Assembly (NCBI GenBank): GCA_963656085.1
Contig: CAVKHV010000023.1
Coordinates: 1 to 23,378, forward strand
Length of the DNA: 23,378 nucleotides
Direction: 5' to 3'
Source of the DNA: CAVALG01 sp963656085
GTDB lineage: Bacteria > Bacillota > Clostridia > Oscillospirales > Acutalibacteraceae
Made by a program: the position numbers and the translations under genes. The notes beneath the pieces were generated by a model. That model saw nothing but the letters and a program-made list of their open reading frames with translations, had not been told where the DNA came from and ran no database searches. Below, one piece after another: positions 15,280 through 21,928 of this stretch. Position 1 is the first letter of the stretch; each line of letters opens with the position of its first letter.

Positions 15280-15942
15280 ATGGGTAAACTGATTGTTATT
15301 GAGGGGCTTGACGGCTGCGGCAAGTCAACCCAACTTGAACTGCTCGGCAAACGTCTTGTTTCGGGCGGCGTCAATTGCAAGACCGTGTCGTTCCCGGATT
15401 ATGACAGCGAATCAAGCGCACTTGTGAAAATGTACCTTTCGGGCGAATTCGGCAGCGATCCCGAATCGGTAAACGCCTATGTCGCGGGACTATTTTACGC
15501 GGTTGACAGATACGCAAGTTTCAGGCGCGCCTGGGGCGAATTTTATAACGGCGGCGGAGTTATTCTCTCGGGCAGATATACCACTTCGAATATAGTTCAC
15601 CAATGTTCCAAACTGCCGCAAAAAGAGTGGGATAAATATATCGAGTGGCTCGGCGATACCGAATATAATAAAATGGGTATTCCGAAACCCGACGCGGTTA
15701 TTTTTCTTGATATGCCTGCCGAGGTTACCGATAAAATGCTTAATAACCGCTACGGCGGCGACCAAAGCAAAAAAGATATTCACGAAAGCGACCGCGAGTA
15801 TGAACTTGCCTGCCGCAAAACCGCGCTTTACGCCGCCGAAAAATGCGGCTGGCTCAAGGTTGCCTGCGCGGAAGGCGGCGAGCCGCGCCCGATTAACGAT
15901 ATATCGGATGATATTATGAATATAGTCAAGAGTATTATATAA
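15280..15942 (+). CDS. tmk: Thymidylate kinase family protein
   Basis: A nucleoside monophosphate kinase of 220 residues, most likely phosphorylating the dTMP made by ThyX. The P-loop GLDGCGKST is at residues 9-17. FPDYDSESS lies near residue 43, and a LID-like stretch NRYGGDQSKKDIHE lies near residue 157. The usual DRY/DRH motif reads SGRYTTSN here, so the Asp is replaced by Gly while the phosphate-binding Arg remains. This group differs from E. coli Tmk and is common in Clostridia (from memory). ATG 15280 follows GGGGGAA, 13 bases after the thyX stop. Substrate preference is inferred from context. Confidence 0.88.
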   Translation: MGKLIVIEGLDGCGKSTQLELLGKRLVSGGVNCKTVSFPDYDSESSALVKMYLSGEFGSDPESVNAYVAGLFYAVDRYASFRRAWGEFYNGGGVILSGRYTTSNIVHQCSKLPQKEWDKYIEWLGDTEYNKMGIPKPDAVIFLDMPAEVTDKMLNNRYGGDQSKKDIHESDREYELACRKTALYAAEKCGWLKVACAEGGEPRPINDISDDIMNIVKSII

Positions 15943-15956
15943 AGGAGAAGGACATT

Positions 15957-16502
15957 TTGATATATGTTTTTTTAGCCGAAGGATTTGAAGAGGTCGAAGC
16001 GCTGACCCCTGTTGATATACTGCGCCGTGCCGGCAAAGAGGTTGTGACCGTAGGTGTCGGCGGCAAGACTGTGGCGGGCTCGCACGGGATACCCGTAACC
16101 GCGGATATAACTGCGGATGAAGCCGTGCCCGGCGGCGAACTTGAGGGCGTGATACTTCCGGGCGGTATGCCGGGAACACTTAATCTCGAAAAATCGGAAT
16201 TTGTCAGCAACGCAATTCATTATTGTGCGGATAAAGGTCTGCTTTTGGCTGCAATATGCGCCGCACCGTCGGTTCTCGGCAAGGCGGGACTGCTTAAAGG
16301 TAAACGCGCCGTTTGTTATGACGGTTTTGAAAAATATCTTGACGGCGCTGCCGTAGGGAATGAGGCGGTATGCAGCGACGGTAATGTTATAACCGCCTGC
16401 GGAGCGTCCGCCGCCCTTAAATTTGCGCTTGCAATAACCGAGCGCCTGTGCGGTAAGGATATGAGCGACAACATTGCAAGGAGTGTTTTATGCAATCGGT
16501 AG
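15957..16502 (+). CDS. DJ-1/PfpI family protein
   Basis: A 181-residue member of the DJ-1/YajL branch of the class I glutamine amidotransferase-like fold. Visible are the N-terminal LAEGFEEVEALTPVDILRRAG with the conserved Glu, VILPGGMPGTLNL, and the nucleophile elbow AAICAAPSVLG with Cys 101. The late ITACGASAALKFAL block is also typical. Family members are linked to repair of methylglyoxal damage or to oxidative stress, but the exact activity is not settled. TTG 15957 is chosen because AAAGGAGAAGG lies directly upstream and no in-frame ATG is near. It overlaps the next gene by 13 bases, so translation is probably coupled. Confidence 0.93.
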   Translation: MIYVFLAEGFEEVEALTPVDILRRAGKEVVTVGVGGKTVAGSHGIPVTADITADEAVPGGELEGVILPGGMPGTLNLEKSEFVSNAIHYCADKGLLLAAICAAPSVLGKAGLLKGKRAVCYDGFEKYLDGAAVGNEAVCSDGNVITACGASAALKFALAITERLCGKDMSDNIARSVLCNR

Positions 16503-17140
16503 ATCTAAGAGTCTATAAATCCGAACTCAGAGCCGATAAACGGATGCAAAGAAAAAACATCGACCCCGAAATAAAAAGGGCGCTTGACAAGGGAATAACA
16601 CGGAATGTCCGAAGGTTATATCAGTATCGGTCGTGCGACACGGTTATGTCCTATGTTTCAACCGCAATTGAGGTCGATACCGAAAGCATTATCAAAAACG
16701 CATGGGCAGACGGTAAAAAAGTCGCCGTCCCGCGCTGTATTCCGGGAACTAAAAATATGGAGTTCTATTATATAGATTCGTTCGATGATCTTGAAAAGGG
16801 CAGTTTTTCGCTGCTCGAACCGAAAACTGAACTTCCCAAAGCACCGACAGGTGAAAATTGTCTTATGCTTGTCCCCGCGTTTATGACCGACTACAGCGGA
16901 TATCGCCTCGGTTACGGTATGGGGTACTATGACCGGTATATGTCCGGCTTTTCGGGCAGTTCCGCCGTCCTTTGCTATTCATCCGATGTCTGCGGCAGTT
17001 TAAAACACGGCAGATATGACCGTCATTCGGATGTGATCGTGACCGAAAAATGGATAAGAACCGTTACTTCAAATAAAAGATTTTATGAAAAAAGGCGCGC
17101 CGGCGGCATGTCGCCGAACGGAGATTTTTATGGAAAATAA
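16490..17140 (+). CDS. 5-formyltetrahydrofolate cyclo-ligase
   Basis: This enzyme converts 5-formyl-tetrahydrofolate to 5,10-methenyl-tetrahydrofolate with ATP, returning a storage folate to the active pool. KSELRADKRMQRKNI at the N-terminus fits the family's R-x-x-x-[KR]-x-x-R opening. VAVPRCIPGTKNMEFYYI and LLEPK lie mid-protein. LGYGMGYYDRY (140-150) is the nucleotide-binding signature. The protein has 216 residues. ATG 16490 has AAGGAG inside the end of the DJ-1 gene. In this operon it may help supply one-carbon folate for ThyX. It overlaps mltG by 11 bases. Confidence 0.95.
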   Translation: MQSVDLRVYKSELRADKRMQRKNIDPEIKRALDKGITRNVRRLYQYRSCDTVMSYVSTAIEVDTESIIKNAWADGKKVAVPRCIPGTKNMEFYYIDSFDDLEKGSFSLLEPKTELPKAPTGENCLMLVPAFMTDYSGYRLGYGMGYYDRYMSGFSGSSAVLCYSSDVCGSLKHGRYDRHSDVIVTEKWIRTVTSNKRFYEKRRAGGMSPNGDFYGK

Positions 17141-18320
17141 TCGCAACGGTATCGGCAAAGATTTTGCCGAAGATTTCAATTTGGATTTGGATTTGGAAAA
17201 CAGGGAAGGTGAGTTGGATTTGAATAAATTTGCCGCAAAACACACCGATTCACGCAAAAAAATCAAAAAAGCCTCAAAAAAAAATAAATACGGTAGAAAG
17301 AAAAAGATCGCAAAAAATGCTCTCTGGATTTTTTGTGTGCTTATAATATCGGTTGGCATAGCCGCCGTAGTGCTTTTTTGCGCCGCAGACTATATCGGTA
17401 TCGGCAACGCGTCAAATTGCGAGGTTATGATAGAAAAAGGAATGAGCACCGAGCAGATAGCAAGCGAACTTGAAAAAGCGGGCGCTGTCAAATTCCCTAT
17501 GCTTTACAGGGTCTATTCAAAGTTTTCCGGCAATGACGGAAAATACAACTACGGGCTTTATATTGTGGACGGTGACAAAGGGTATGAAAGTATTGCCGAA
17601 ACCCTTAAAGGCAAAGGCACCCAGACCGATGCCGTGCAGATATGCATTAAAGAGGGAATGAGTGTTGACGGGATAGCCGTGCTTATGGAACAAAACGGCG
17701 TCTGCTCGCAGGATGAATTCAAAAATGTTGCCAAATATAACGAATTTGAATACGATTTTCTTGATAAATCAACCGCCGAAACAGTCTATTACCCGGTCGA
17801 GGGTTATCTGTTCCCCGACACATACTATTTTTATAATCTCGGCAATGAGGAAGGCGCGCGCCTTGCGATAGAAAAAATGCTGGACGAGTTTGACAACCGG
17901 ATTTACAAAAAGTATAAATCGGCGGCGGAAAAGACGGGATATTCGTTTAATCAAATAATGACGATGGCTTCGATTGTCGAACTTGAATCGGGCGCCGCGT
18001 CGGATACCGATAAAAAGAATGTTGCAGCCGTGTTTTACAACCGTCTTAATTGGGACGAGCCTAAGTTTTTAGGTTCCGACCCGACTATGAATTACGGTCA
18101 CGGCGACCGTTATAATACCAGAAAAACAGAAGGATTGCCGCCCGGTCCTCTCTGCTCTCCGAGTGTGCAATCGGTTGATGCGGCTATCAACCCCACAAAA
18201 GGTTTTACCGCTTGCTATTTCGTGACCGACAGTGATTTTAAATTCTATTACAACGATACGCTGGCGGGGCATAACTCCACTATTGCCAAACTTAAACAAC
18301 AAGGGAAATGGATAGGCTGA
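17130..18320 (+). CDS. mltG: Endolytic murein transglycosylase MltG
   Basis: A membrane-bound lytic transglycosylase that cuts newly made glycan strands. From ATG 17130 (CGGAG ribosome site) it has 396 residues. An acidic then very basic cytoplasmic region runs to about residue 62, followed by one transmembrane segment (about 63-84). A LysM-like subdomain starts near EKGMSTEQIASELEKAG. The YceG catalytic domain has Glu 284 in MASIVELES, then FYNRL, LGSDPTMNYG and GLPPGPLCSPS. An upstream ATG at 17085 would add 15 residues lying inside the 5-FCL gene and lacks a ribosome site. E. coli also places mltG beside tmk. Here both are in one operon. Confidence 0.96.
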   Translation: MENNRNGIGKDFAEDFNLDLDLENREGELDLNKFAAKHTDSRKKIKKASKKNKYGRKKKIAKNALWIFCVLIISVGIAAVVLFCAADYIGIGNASNCEVMIEKGMSTEQIASELEKAGAVKFPMLYRVYSKFSGNDGKYNYGLYIVDGDKGYESIAETLKGKGTQTDAVQICIKEGMSVDGIAVLMEQNGVCSQDEFKNVAKYNEFEYDFLDKSTAETVYYPVEGYLFPDTYYFYNLGNEEGARLAIEKMLDEFDNRIYKKYKSAAEKTGYSFNQIMTMASIVELESGAASDTDKKNVAAVFYNRLNWDEPKFLGSDPTMNYGHGDRYNTRKTEGLPPGPLCSPSVQSVDAAINPTKGFTACYFVTDSDFKFYYNDTLAGHNSTIAKLKQQGKWIG

Positions 18321-18321
18321 A

Positions 18322-19542
18322 ATGAATAACAGATCACTTGAACTGCTGTCGCCTGCCGGCGATCTGACGCGCCTTAAAGCTGCCGTGGATTACGGCGCGG
18401 ACGCCGTATATATAGCCGGCGAGGAGTTCGGTATGCGTACTGCCGCAACCAATTTCGGCGAACAGGATATGCGCAGCGGTATTGAATATGCACACAAAAA
18501 CGGCGCAAAGGTGTTCGTTGCCTGCAATACTATACCGCATAACGAAGAAATGGCAAGGTGCCCCGCTTTTCTGGAACAGATTGCCGACGCGGGCGCCGAC
18601 GGTGTGATAGTTTCGGACATCGGCACTATGCAACTGGCTAAAAAATATGCCCCGAAACAGGAATTACACATCTCGGTTCAGTCGGGTATCACCAACTACG
18701 AAACCGCCCGCGCGTTTTATAATATGGGTGCCGACAGGATAGTTGTCGCGCGCGAACTTTCTGTGGAAGAAATAGCGGAAATAAGGGCGAAAACCCCAAA
18801 AGAACTGGCTATTGAAGCGTTTGTACACGGCGCAATGTGCGTGTCTTTTTCGGCTCGCTGTCTGCTTTCATCTTATATGACGGGGCGGGATGCTAACCGC
18901 GGCGACTGCGCGCAGTGCTGTCGCTGGAGTTATTCGCTGGTGGAAGAAAACCGGCAGGGTCAGCATTTTGATATCACCGAAACCGATAAGGGAACATATA
19001 TACTGAATGCGGACGACCTGTGTATGGCTGAACACATAAAAGATTTGGCTGAAGCCGGTGTCTACAGCTTTAAAATCGAAGGGCGCGCAAAATCACATTA
19101 TTATGTAGCCGTTGCCACAAACGCATATCGCGGCGCGATCGACGCGTATTTAAAAGACCCGAACGCACCGCTGCCCCTGTGGGTAAAGGAAGAACTCGAA
19201 AAAATAAGCCACCGCAATTATTCCACGGGCTTTTATTTCGGCAGACCCGAAAATTCGCAGAATTATAAGTCGGCAGGGTACAACCGTGATTATTCGGTTG
19301 CCGCGGTAGTTGACGGTTGGGAGAGCGGCATGATAACCGCAACCCTCAAAAATAAGTTTTTAAAAGGGCAGTTGCTTGATTGCCTTTCGCCCCATTCGGT
19401 TCCGTTTTTGATAAAAGCCGACCCGTTGCTTGACGGGGACGGTAACGAAATTCAGTCTGCACCTCACCCGATGATGAAAATAAAAATCCCGTGCGAACAT
19501 TCCGTGCCTGCGGGTTCGCTGCTCAGGATGAAAAAAGATTAA
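18322..19542 (+). CDS. U32 family peptidase-like protein (TrhP/YrrO type)
   Basis: A 406-residue U32 protein, a family named as peptidases but including TrhP and YrrO, which act in 5-hydroxyuridine formation on tRNA. ELLSPAGDLTRLKAAVDYGADAVY opens the TIM-barrel. The U32 signature is EAFVHGAMCVSFSARCLLSSYMTGRDANRGDC with Cys 173, 180 and 196 and further Cys 199 and 200, likely iron-sulfur ligands. ISHRNYSTGFYFG and a C-terminal beta-barrel follow. It starts one base after the mltG stop. The mltG/U32 pairing is also found in Bacillus (yrrL to yrrO), which favours the tRNA-modification role over a secreted collagenase. Confidence 0.92.
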   Translation: MNNRSLELLSPAGDLTRLKAAVDYGADAVYIAGEEFGMRTAATNFGEQDMRSGIEYAHKNGAKVFVACNTIPHNEEMARCPAFLEQIADAGADGVIVSDIGTMQLAKKYAPKQELHISVQSGITNYETARAFYNMGADRIVVARELSVEEIAEIRAKTPKELAIEAFVHGAMCVSFSARCLLSSYMTGRDANRGDCAQCCRWSYSLVEENRQGQHFDITETDKGTYILNADDLCMAEHIKDLAEAGVYSFKIEGRAKSHYYVAVATNAYRGAIDAYLKDPNAPLPLWVKEELEKISHRNYSTGFYFGRPENSQNYKSAGYNRDYSVAAVVDGWESGMITATLKNKFLKGQLLDCLSPHSVPFLIKADPLLDGDGNEIQSAPHPMMKIKIPCEHSVPAGSLLRMKKD

Positions 19543-19574
19543 GCCGAAAAAGCACCGTTGTTATGCCGTTCCAG

Positions 19575-19598
19575 GCGGGTTCGAGCCCTGTCACTCCG
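19575..19598 (+). pseudogene. 3'-terminal tRNA fragment, tRNA-Pro-like
   Basis: This stretch looks like the T-arm and 3' acceptor strand of a tRNA. GCGGG (19575-19579) can pair with CCTGT (19587-19591), two pairs being G-U, around the canonical TTCGAGC loop. CACTCCG follows, the acceptor 3' strand expected for a CGGAGTG-type tRNA such as tRNA-Pro. No CGGAGTG, D-arm or anticodon arm exists upstream, where the U32 gene ends only 32 bases before. It is not an intact tRNA. Possible origins are a recombination scar, a degraded attachment site, or chance. Confidence 0.45.
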
Positions 19599-19608
19599 GT
19601 ACGACCTT

Positions 19609-21207
19609 TTAATACATTTTTGCAACCTGTTCCGAAATGTTTTTAAATATTTCCGAACAGGTTGTTTTTTGCATATCGCAATCCTCAGCCATTACGGCAA
19701 CAATAAATGTTTTTCCGCCCGACGAAAAAAATCCGCAGAACCAGCCGTTGTTTTTCTCCCTGCCGTCCTGTTTTTGCCCTGTCTGTGCAGTGGCTGTTTT
19801 ACCTCCCGAAACGACATTTTCGCTGTATGCGCCGCGCCCCGTGCCGCTTTGGAGGGCGGAGATAAGAAAGCCCTTTAAAATATCGGCTGTTTTTTTGCTC
19901 ATAACAACCGCCGTGCGACTGTCGTTGGAAAGCGACTCAAACCCGTCGGCATTCAGCCTTCCCTTGACAAGGTAGGGCGAAACAGACACTCCGCCGTTAA
20001 GCACCGCGCCGTACACCGCCGCCATTGCCGCAGGCGAGGCGGACAAAGTCCCTTGCCCTATTGCGAAATTGCAAAGCGCCGGTTGTGAAAGTTCCAATTG
20101 CCGACTGTTCGGAAGCACCGCGGGCGGAACAGAAATGCCGGCACAGATATTCTGCTCACCGGCAAGGCCGCAATTACGGGCGGTATTCAATATCGCGGCG
20201 GCGCCGGTCTGCATTGCCAACTGATAAAAATAGCAGTTGCAGGATTCGGCAATTGCCGTTTGCATATTCACCGTACCGTGCCCGTTCTTTTTATGACAAT
20301 ACAGTTTTACGCCGTCCACAGTCAGGCTGCCGGAACATTGGTATTCGGTATCAGGGGATATCCCGCTCTCTATCGCGGCGGCGGCGGTTACTATTTTAAA
20401 TACCGACCCCACGCTGTAATTGGTGAGCGCACGGTTAAGAAACGGGGAATCGGGTGACGAAAGACTTTTTTCGGGTGAATTCGGGTCGAATGACGGCGTG
20501 CTTGCCATTGCTTTGATCTCGCCGTTTGTTCCGAGAACGACCGCAGCGCCCGCCGTTATTTTTTTAAGCTCGTTTTCCACCGAACTCTGGATGCCGTTGT
20601 TAAGGGTCAAAACAAGTTCGGATATACCCTCGCGCGGCATAATCAACTGCGGCTGCACACCCAGCGCTTCACCCGATGCGGAAACGCTTATGTTTATGCC
20701 GGCGTATTCACCTTTATATAACATAGACTCAAATCCCGCTTCAAGGCCCGAAACGCCGTGCCCTTCGCCGTCTATATACCCTACAAGGTGTGCCGCCCGA
20801 CAGGATTGCGAATACCGTTTCGGCACTTCAAGCGAAATTGTGCCGGGAACATTGCCGCTGCTGCGGCGGATCTGAGCCGGTTTTTTGGATTTCAGGCGTT
20901 CAAGAACCGCTGTCTTTTCCTTGCCTTTAAGAAGTGTTGAAGCTGCGGTCACACCCTTGGCATTCGGAAGAAAAACCGTCACCTGCTCGCTTTCAGCCCC
21001 TGTCAGCGGCTGCATATTCTCGTCAAAAATATTTCCCCTTTCGGGGTACAGGTCGAGTTTAACCGAAGATTGATTTGCGGCAGCCGCAGCCATTTTTTCG
21101 TCGGTTGCTGCGGTAAATACCCTTGCAATGCAGACGGCAGCGCCAAGCAGCAGGAAAAAGAACGCGACGGCTGTACGCAGGCTGAAATTTTTATAATATT
21201 CACGCAT
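19609..21207 (-). CDS. Class B penicillin-binding protein (transpeptidase)
   Basis: A membrane-anchored peptidoglycan transpeptidase of 532 residues. One N-terminal transmembrane segment (about 12-30) is followed by a short pedestal with the conserved RGNIFD (57-62), then the penicillin-binding domain. The active-site motifs are SVFK (Ser 268, Lys 271), SCN (322-324) and KTA (470-472); the third is usually KTG or KSG. No transglycosylase domain and no PASTA domain are present. The ATG at 21207 has GGGGG 9 bases upstream, and that site lies in a hairpin. It runs convergent to the U32 gene. It could serve division, elongation or sporulation; the sequence does not decide. Confidence 0.94.
   Translation of the reverse strand: MREYYKNFSLRTAVAFFFLLLGAAVCIARVFTAATDEKMAAAAANQSSVKLDLYPERGNIFDENMQPLTGAESEQVTVFLPNAKGVTAASTLLKGKEKTAVLERLKSKKPAQIRRSSGNVPGTISLEVPKRYSQSCRAAHLVGYIDGEGHGVSGLEAGFESMLYKGEYAGINISVSASGEALGVQPQLIMPREGISELVLTLNNGIQSSVENELKKITAGAAVVLGTNGEIKAMASTPSFDPNSPEKSLSSPDSPFLNRALTNYSVGSVFKIVTAAAAIESGISPDTEYQCSGSLTVDGVKLYCHKKNGHGTVNMQTAIAESCNCYFYQLAMQTGAAAILNTARNCGLAGEQNICAGISVPPAVLPNSRQLELSQPALCNFAIGQGTLSASPAAMAAVYGAVLNGGVSVSPYLVKGRLNADGFESLSNDSRTAVVMSKKTADILKGFLISALQSGTGRGAYSENVVSGGKTATAQTGQKQDGREKNNGWFCGFFSSGGKTFIVAVMAEDCDMQKTTCSEIFKNISEQVAKMY
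19623..19670 (+). terminator. Terminator of the thyX-U32 operon, inside the convergent PBP gene
   Basis: CAACCTGTTCCGAAAT (19623-19638) and ATTTCCGAACAGGTTG (19649-19664) match as inverted copies at 15 of 16 positions, with a 10-base loop and six T residues after. This is a strong + strand intrinsic terminator. It lies wholly within the last codons of the minus-strand penicillin-binding protein gene, where it encodes part of its C-terminal residues. Confidence 0.88.
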
Positions 21208-21395
21208 AAGGTGAAGCCCCCTTTCAGGAAAAGTTTAACCTGAAAGAGGGCAGTTTAATCATAATATACGCGTCGCGGTTCAGGCGCGCGGATGTTCAAC
21301 CGTAATATACATATCCTAATCCGATTTTTGCGGAGAAAAATTCACACATATTGCGCTAAAGTACCCGCCATACAATAGGATTAACTGCTTTTGCC
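21208..21395 (-). other. 188-base gap between small membrane protein and PBP genes
   Basis: Apart from the hairpin at 21217-21250 the gap holds two copies of GTATATTA on the minus strand (21310-21303 and 21269-21262), 41 bases apart. Neither has a good -35 box at standard spacing, so I cannot assign a promoter. A weakly paired TAATCC/GGATTA is too far apart to call. No terminator is evident. Confidence 0.4.
21217..21250 (-). promoter_or_regulatory. Leader hairpin covering the PBP ribosome-binding site
   Basis: In the minus-strand transcript, CCCTCTTTCAGG (21250-21239) can pair with CCTGAAAGGGGG (21228-21217) over 12 bp, one being a U-G pair, around a 10-base AU-rich loop. The GGGGG in the second arm is the ribosome site, 9 bases before the ATG at 21207. 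No U-run follows, so this is not a terminator. The fold would block ribosome access until opened. Confidence 0.6.
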
Positions 21396-21686
21396 TTATC
21401 TTTGTGTTTCCTCTGCCGCAGGCAAGGTCTTGTTTTGCAGGCCGTAATTGTCGGCGGAACTTTGCATTTCCGTCTGCACTTTTTTGTATTTGACCGTGCC
21501 TGTATCACCTGCGGTCAGGAACCGATACGAAAGCAGCATCGCCGCGATAAGCAGCGCGCATATCCCAAGTATTAAAAGTTCTGTCTTTGTGAATTCCGCC
21601 TTGCCGGTATTCGGCAGGTTTTCTTTGTACTCCTCATCAATGCTCTTTTGCCGGCATTCTTCGTCGGCGCGTATGCCTTTCTTCAT
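21396..21686 (-). CDS. Small single-pass membrane protein, function unknown
   Basis: A 96-residue protein from ATG 21686, chosen because CGGAG lies 7 bases upstream; a longer frame to 21788 overlaps the promoter. A charged N-terminal region (1-36) is followed by a hydrophobic helix (about 37-53) and a polar C-terminal tail of about 40 residues. LPNTG at residues 24-28 resembles a sortase motif but lies before, not near, the C-terminus, and no signal peptide is present. A small one-helix protein upstream of a class B penicillin-binding protein recalls FtsL next to FtsI, but the tail lacks an evident leucine zipper. I do not assign that role. Confidence 0.65.
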   Translation of the reverse strand: MKKGIRADEECRQKSIDEEYKENLPNTGKAEFTKTELLILGICALLIAAMLLSYRFLTAGDTGTVKYKKVQTEMQSSADNYGLQNKTLPAAEETQR

Positions 21687-21776
21687 ATTCATTCTCCGAA
21701 ATTTGTTTTTTATCGTGCGGCAAAACGGCGAACCGTAAAGCCTTGGAAAATGCGCCTGCATTTTTCCTCTGTGAAC

Positions 21777-21806
21777 ATTATACCACAAAAGGGAAGTCGC
21801 AGTAAA
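21777..21806 (-). promoter_or_regulatory. Promoter of the small membrane protein gene
   Basis: On the minus strand: TTTACT (21806-21801), 18 bases, TGG-TATAAT (extended -10; hexamer 21782-21777). It is divergent from and only about 50 bases away from the promoter of the cohesin-like gene. Predicted leader about 84 bases. Confidence 0.6.
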
Positions 21807-21828
21807 ATATTTCTTTTTGTAAAAAACA

Positions 21829-21857
21829 TTTCAATAATCGAAAAATTGTGCTATAAT
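21829..21857 (+). promoter_or_regulatory. Promoter of the first cohesin-like gene
   Basis: TTTCAA (21829-21834), 17 bases, TGC-TATAAT (extended -10; hexamer 21852-21857). The string GTGCTATAATACACTT recurs exactly at the second paralogue's promoter. Confidence 0.75.
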
Positions 21858-21867
21858 ACACTTACGG

Positions 21868-21892
21868 GGTGCTCATATTTGCGGCGAGCACC
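21868..21892 (+). other. 5' leader hairpin, first copy
   Basis: GGTGCTC (21868-21874) and GAGCACC (21886-21892) form a perfect 7-bp stem with an 11-base loop, a few bases after the predicted transcription start. The second paralogue has a hairpin at the same place with a different sequence. Confidence 0.55.
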
Positions 21893-21928
21893 GAATAAAA
21901 CAAACAATTTTCCAAATGGAGGAAACCA

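Noticed and set aside
15490..16179. 229-residue minus-strand open frame across tmk and the DJ-1 gene
   Set aside because: It is opposite two well-supported genes, and its Arg/Pro/His-rich translation has no family signature.
19525..19598. Complete tRNA gene ending at 19598
   Set aside because: No 5' acceptor strand, D-arm or anticodon arm can be found upstream; only the 3' part is present.
20025..20875. Overlapping + strand frames opposite the penicillin-binding protein gene
   Set aside because: All are antisense shadows of a gene with intact catalytic motifs.
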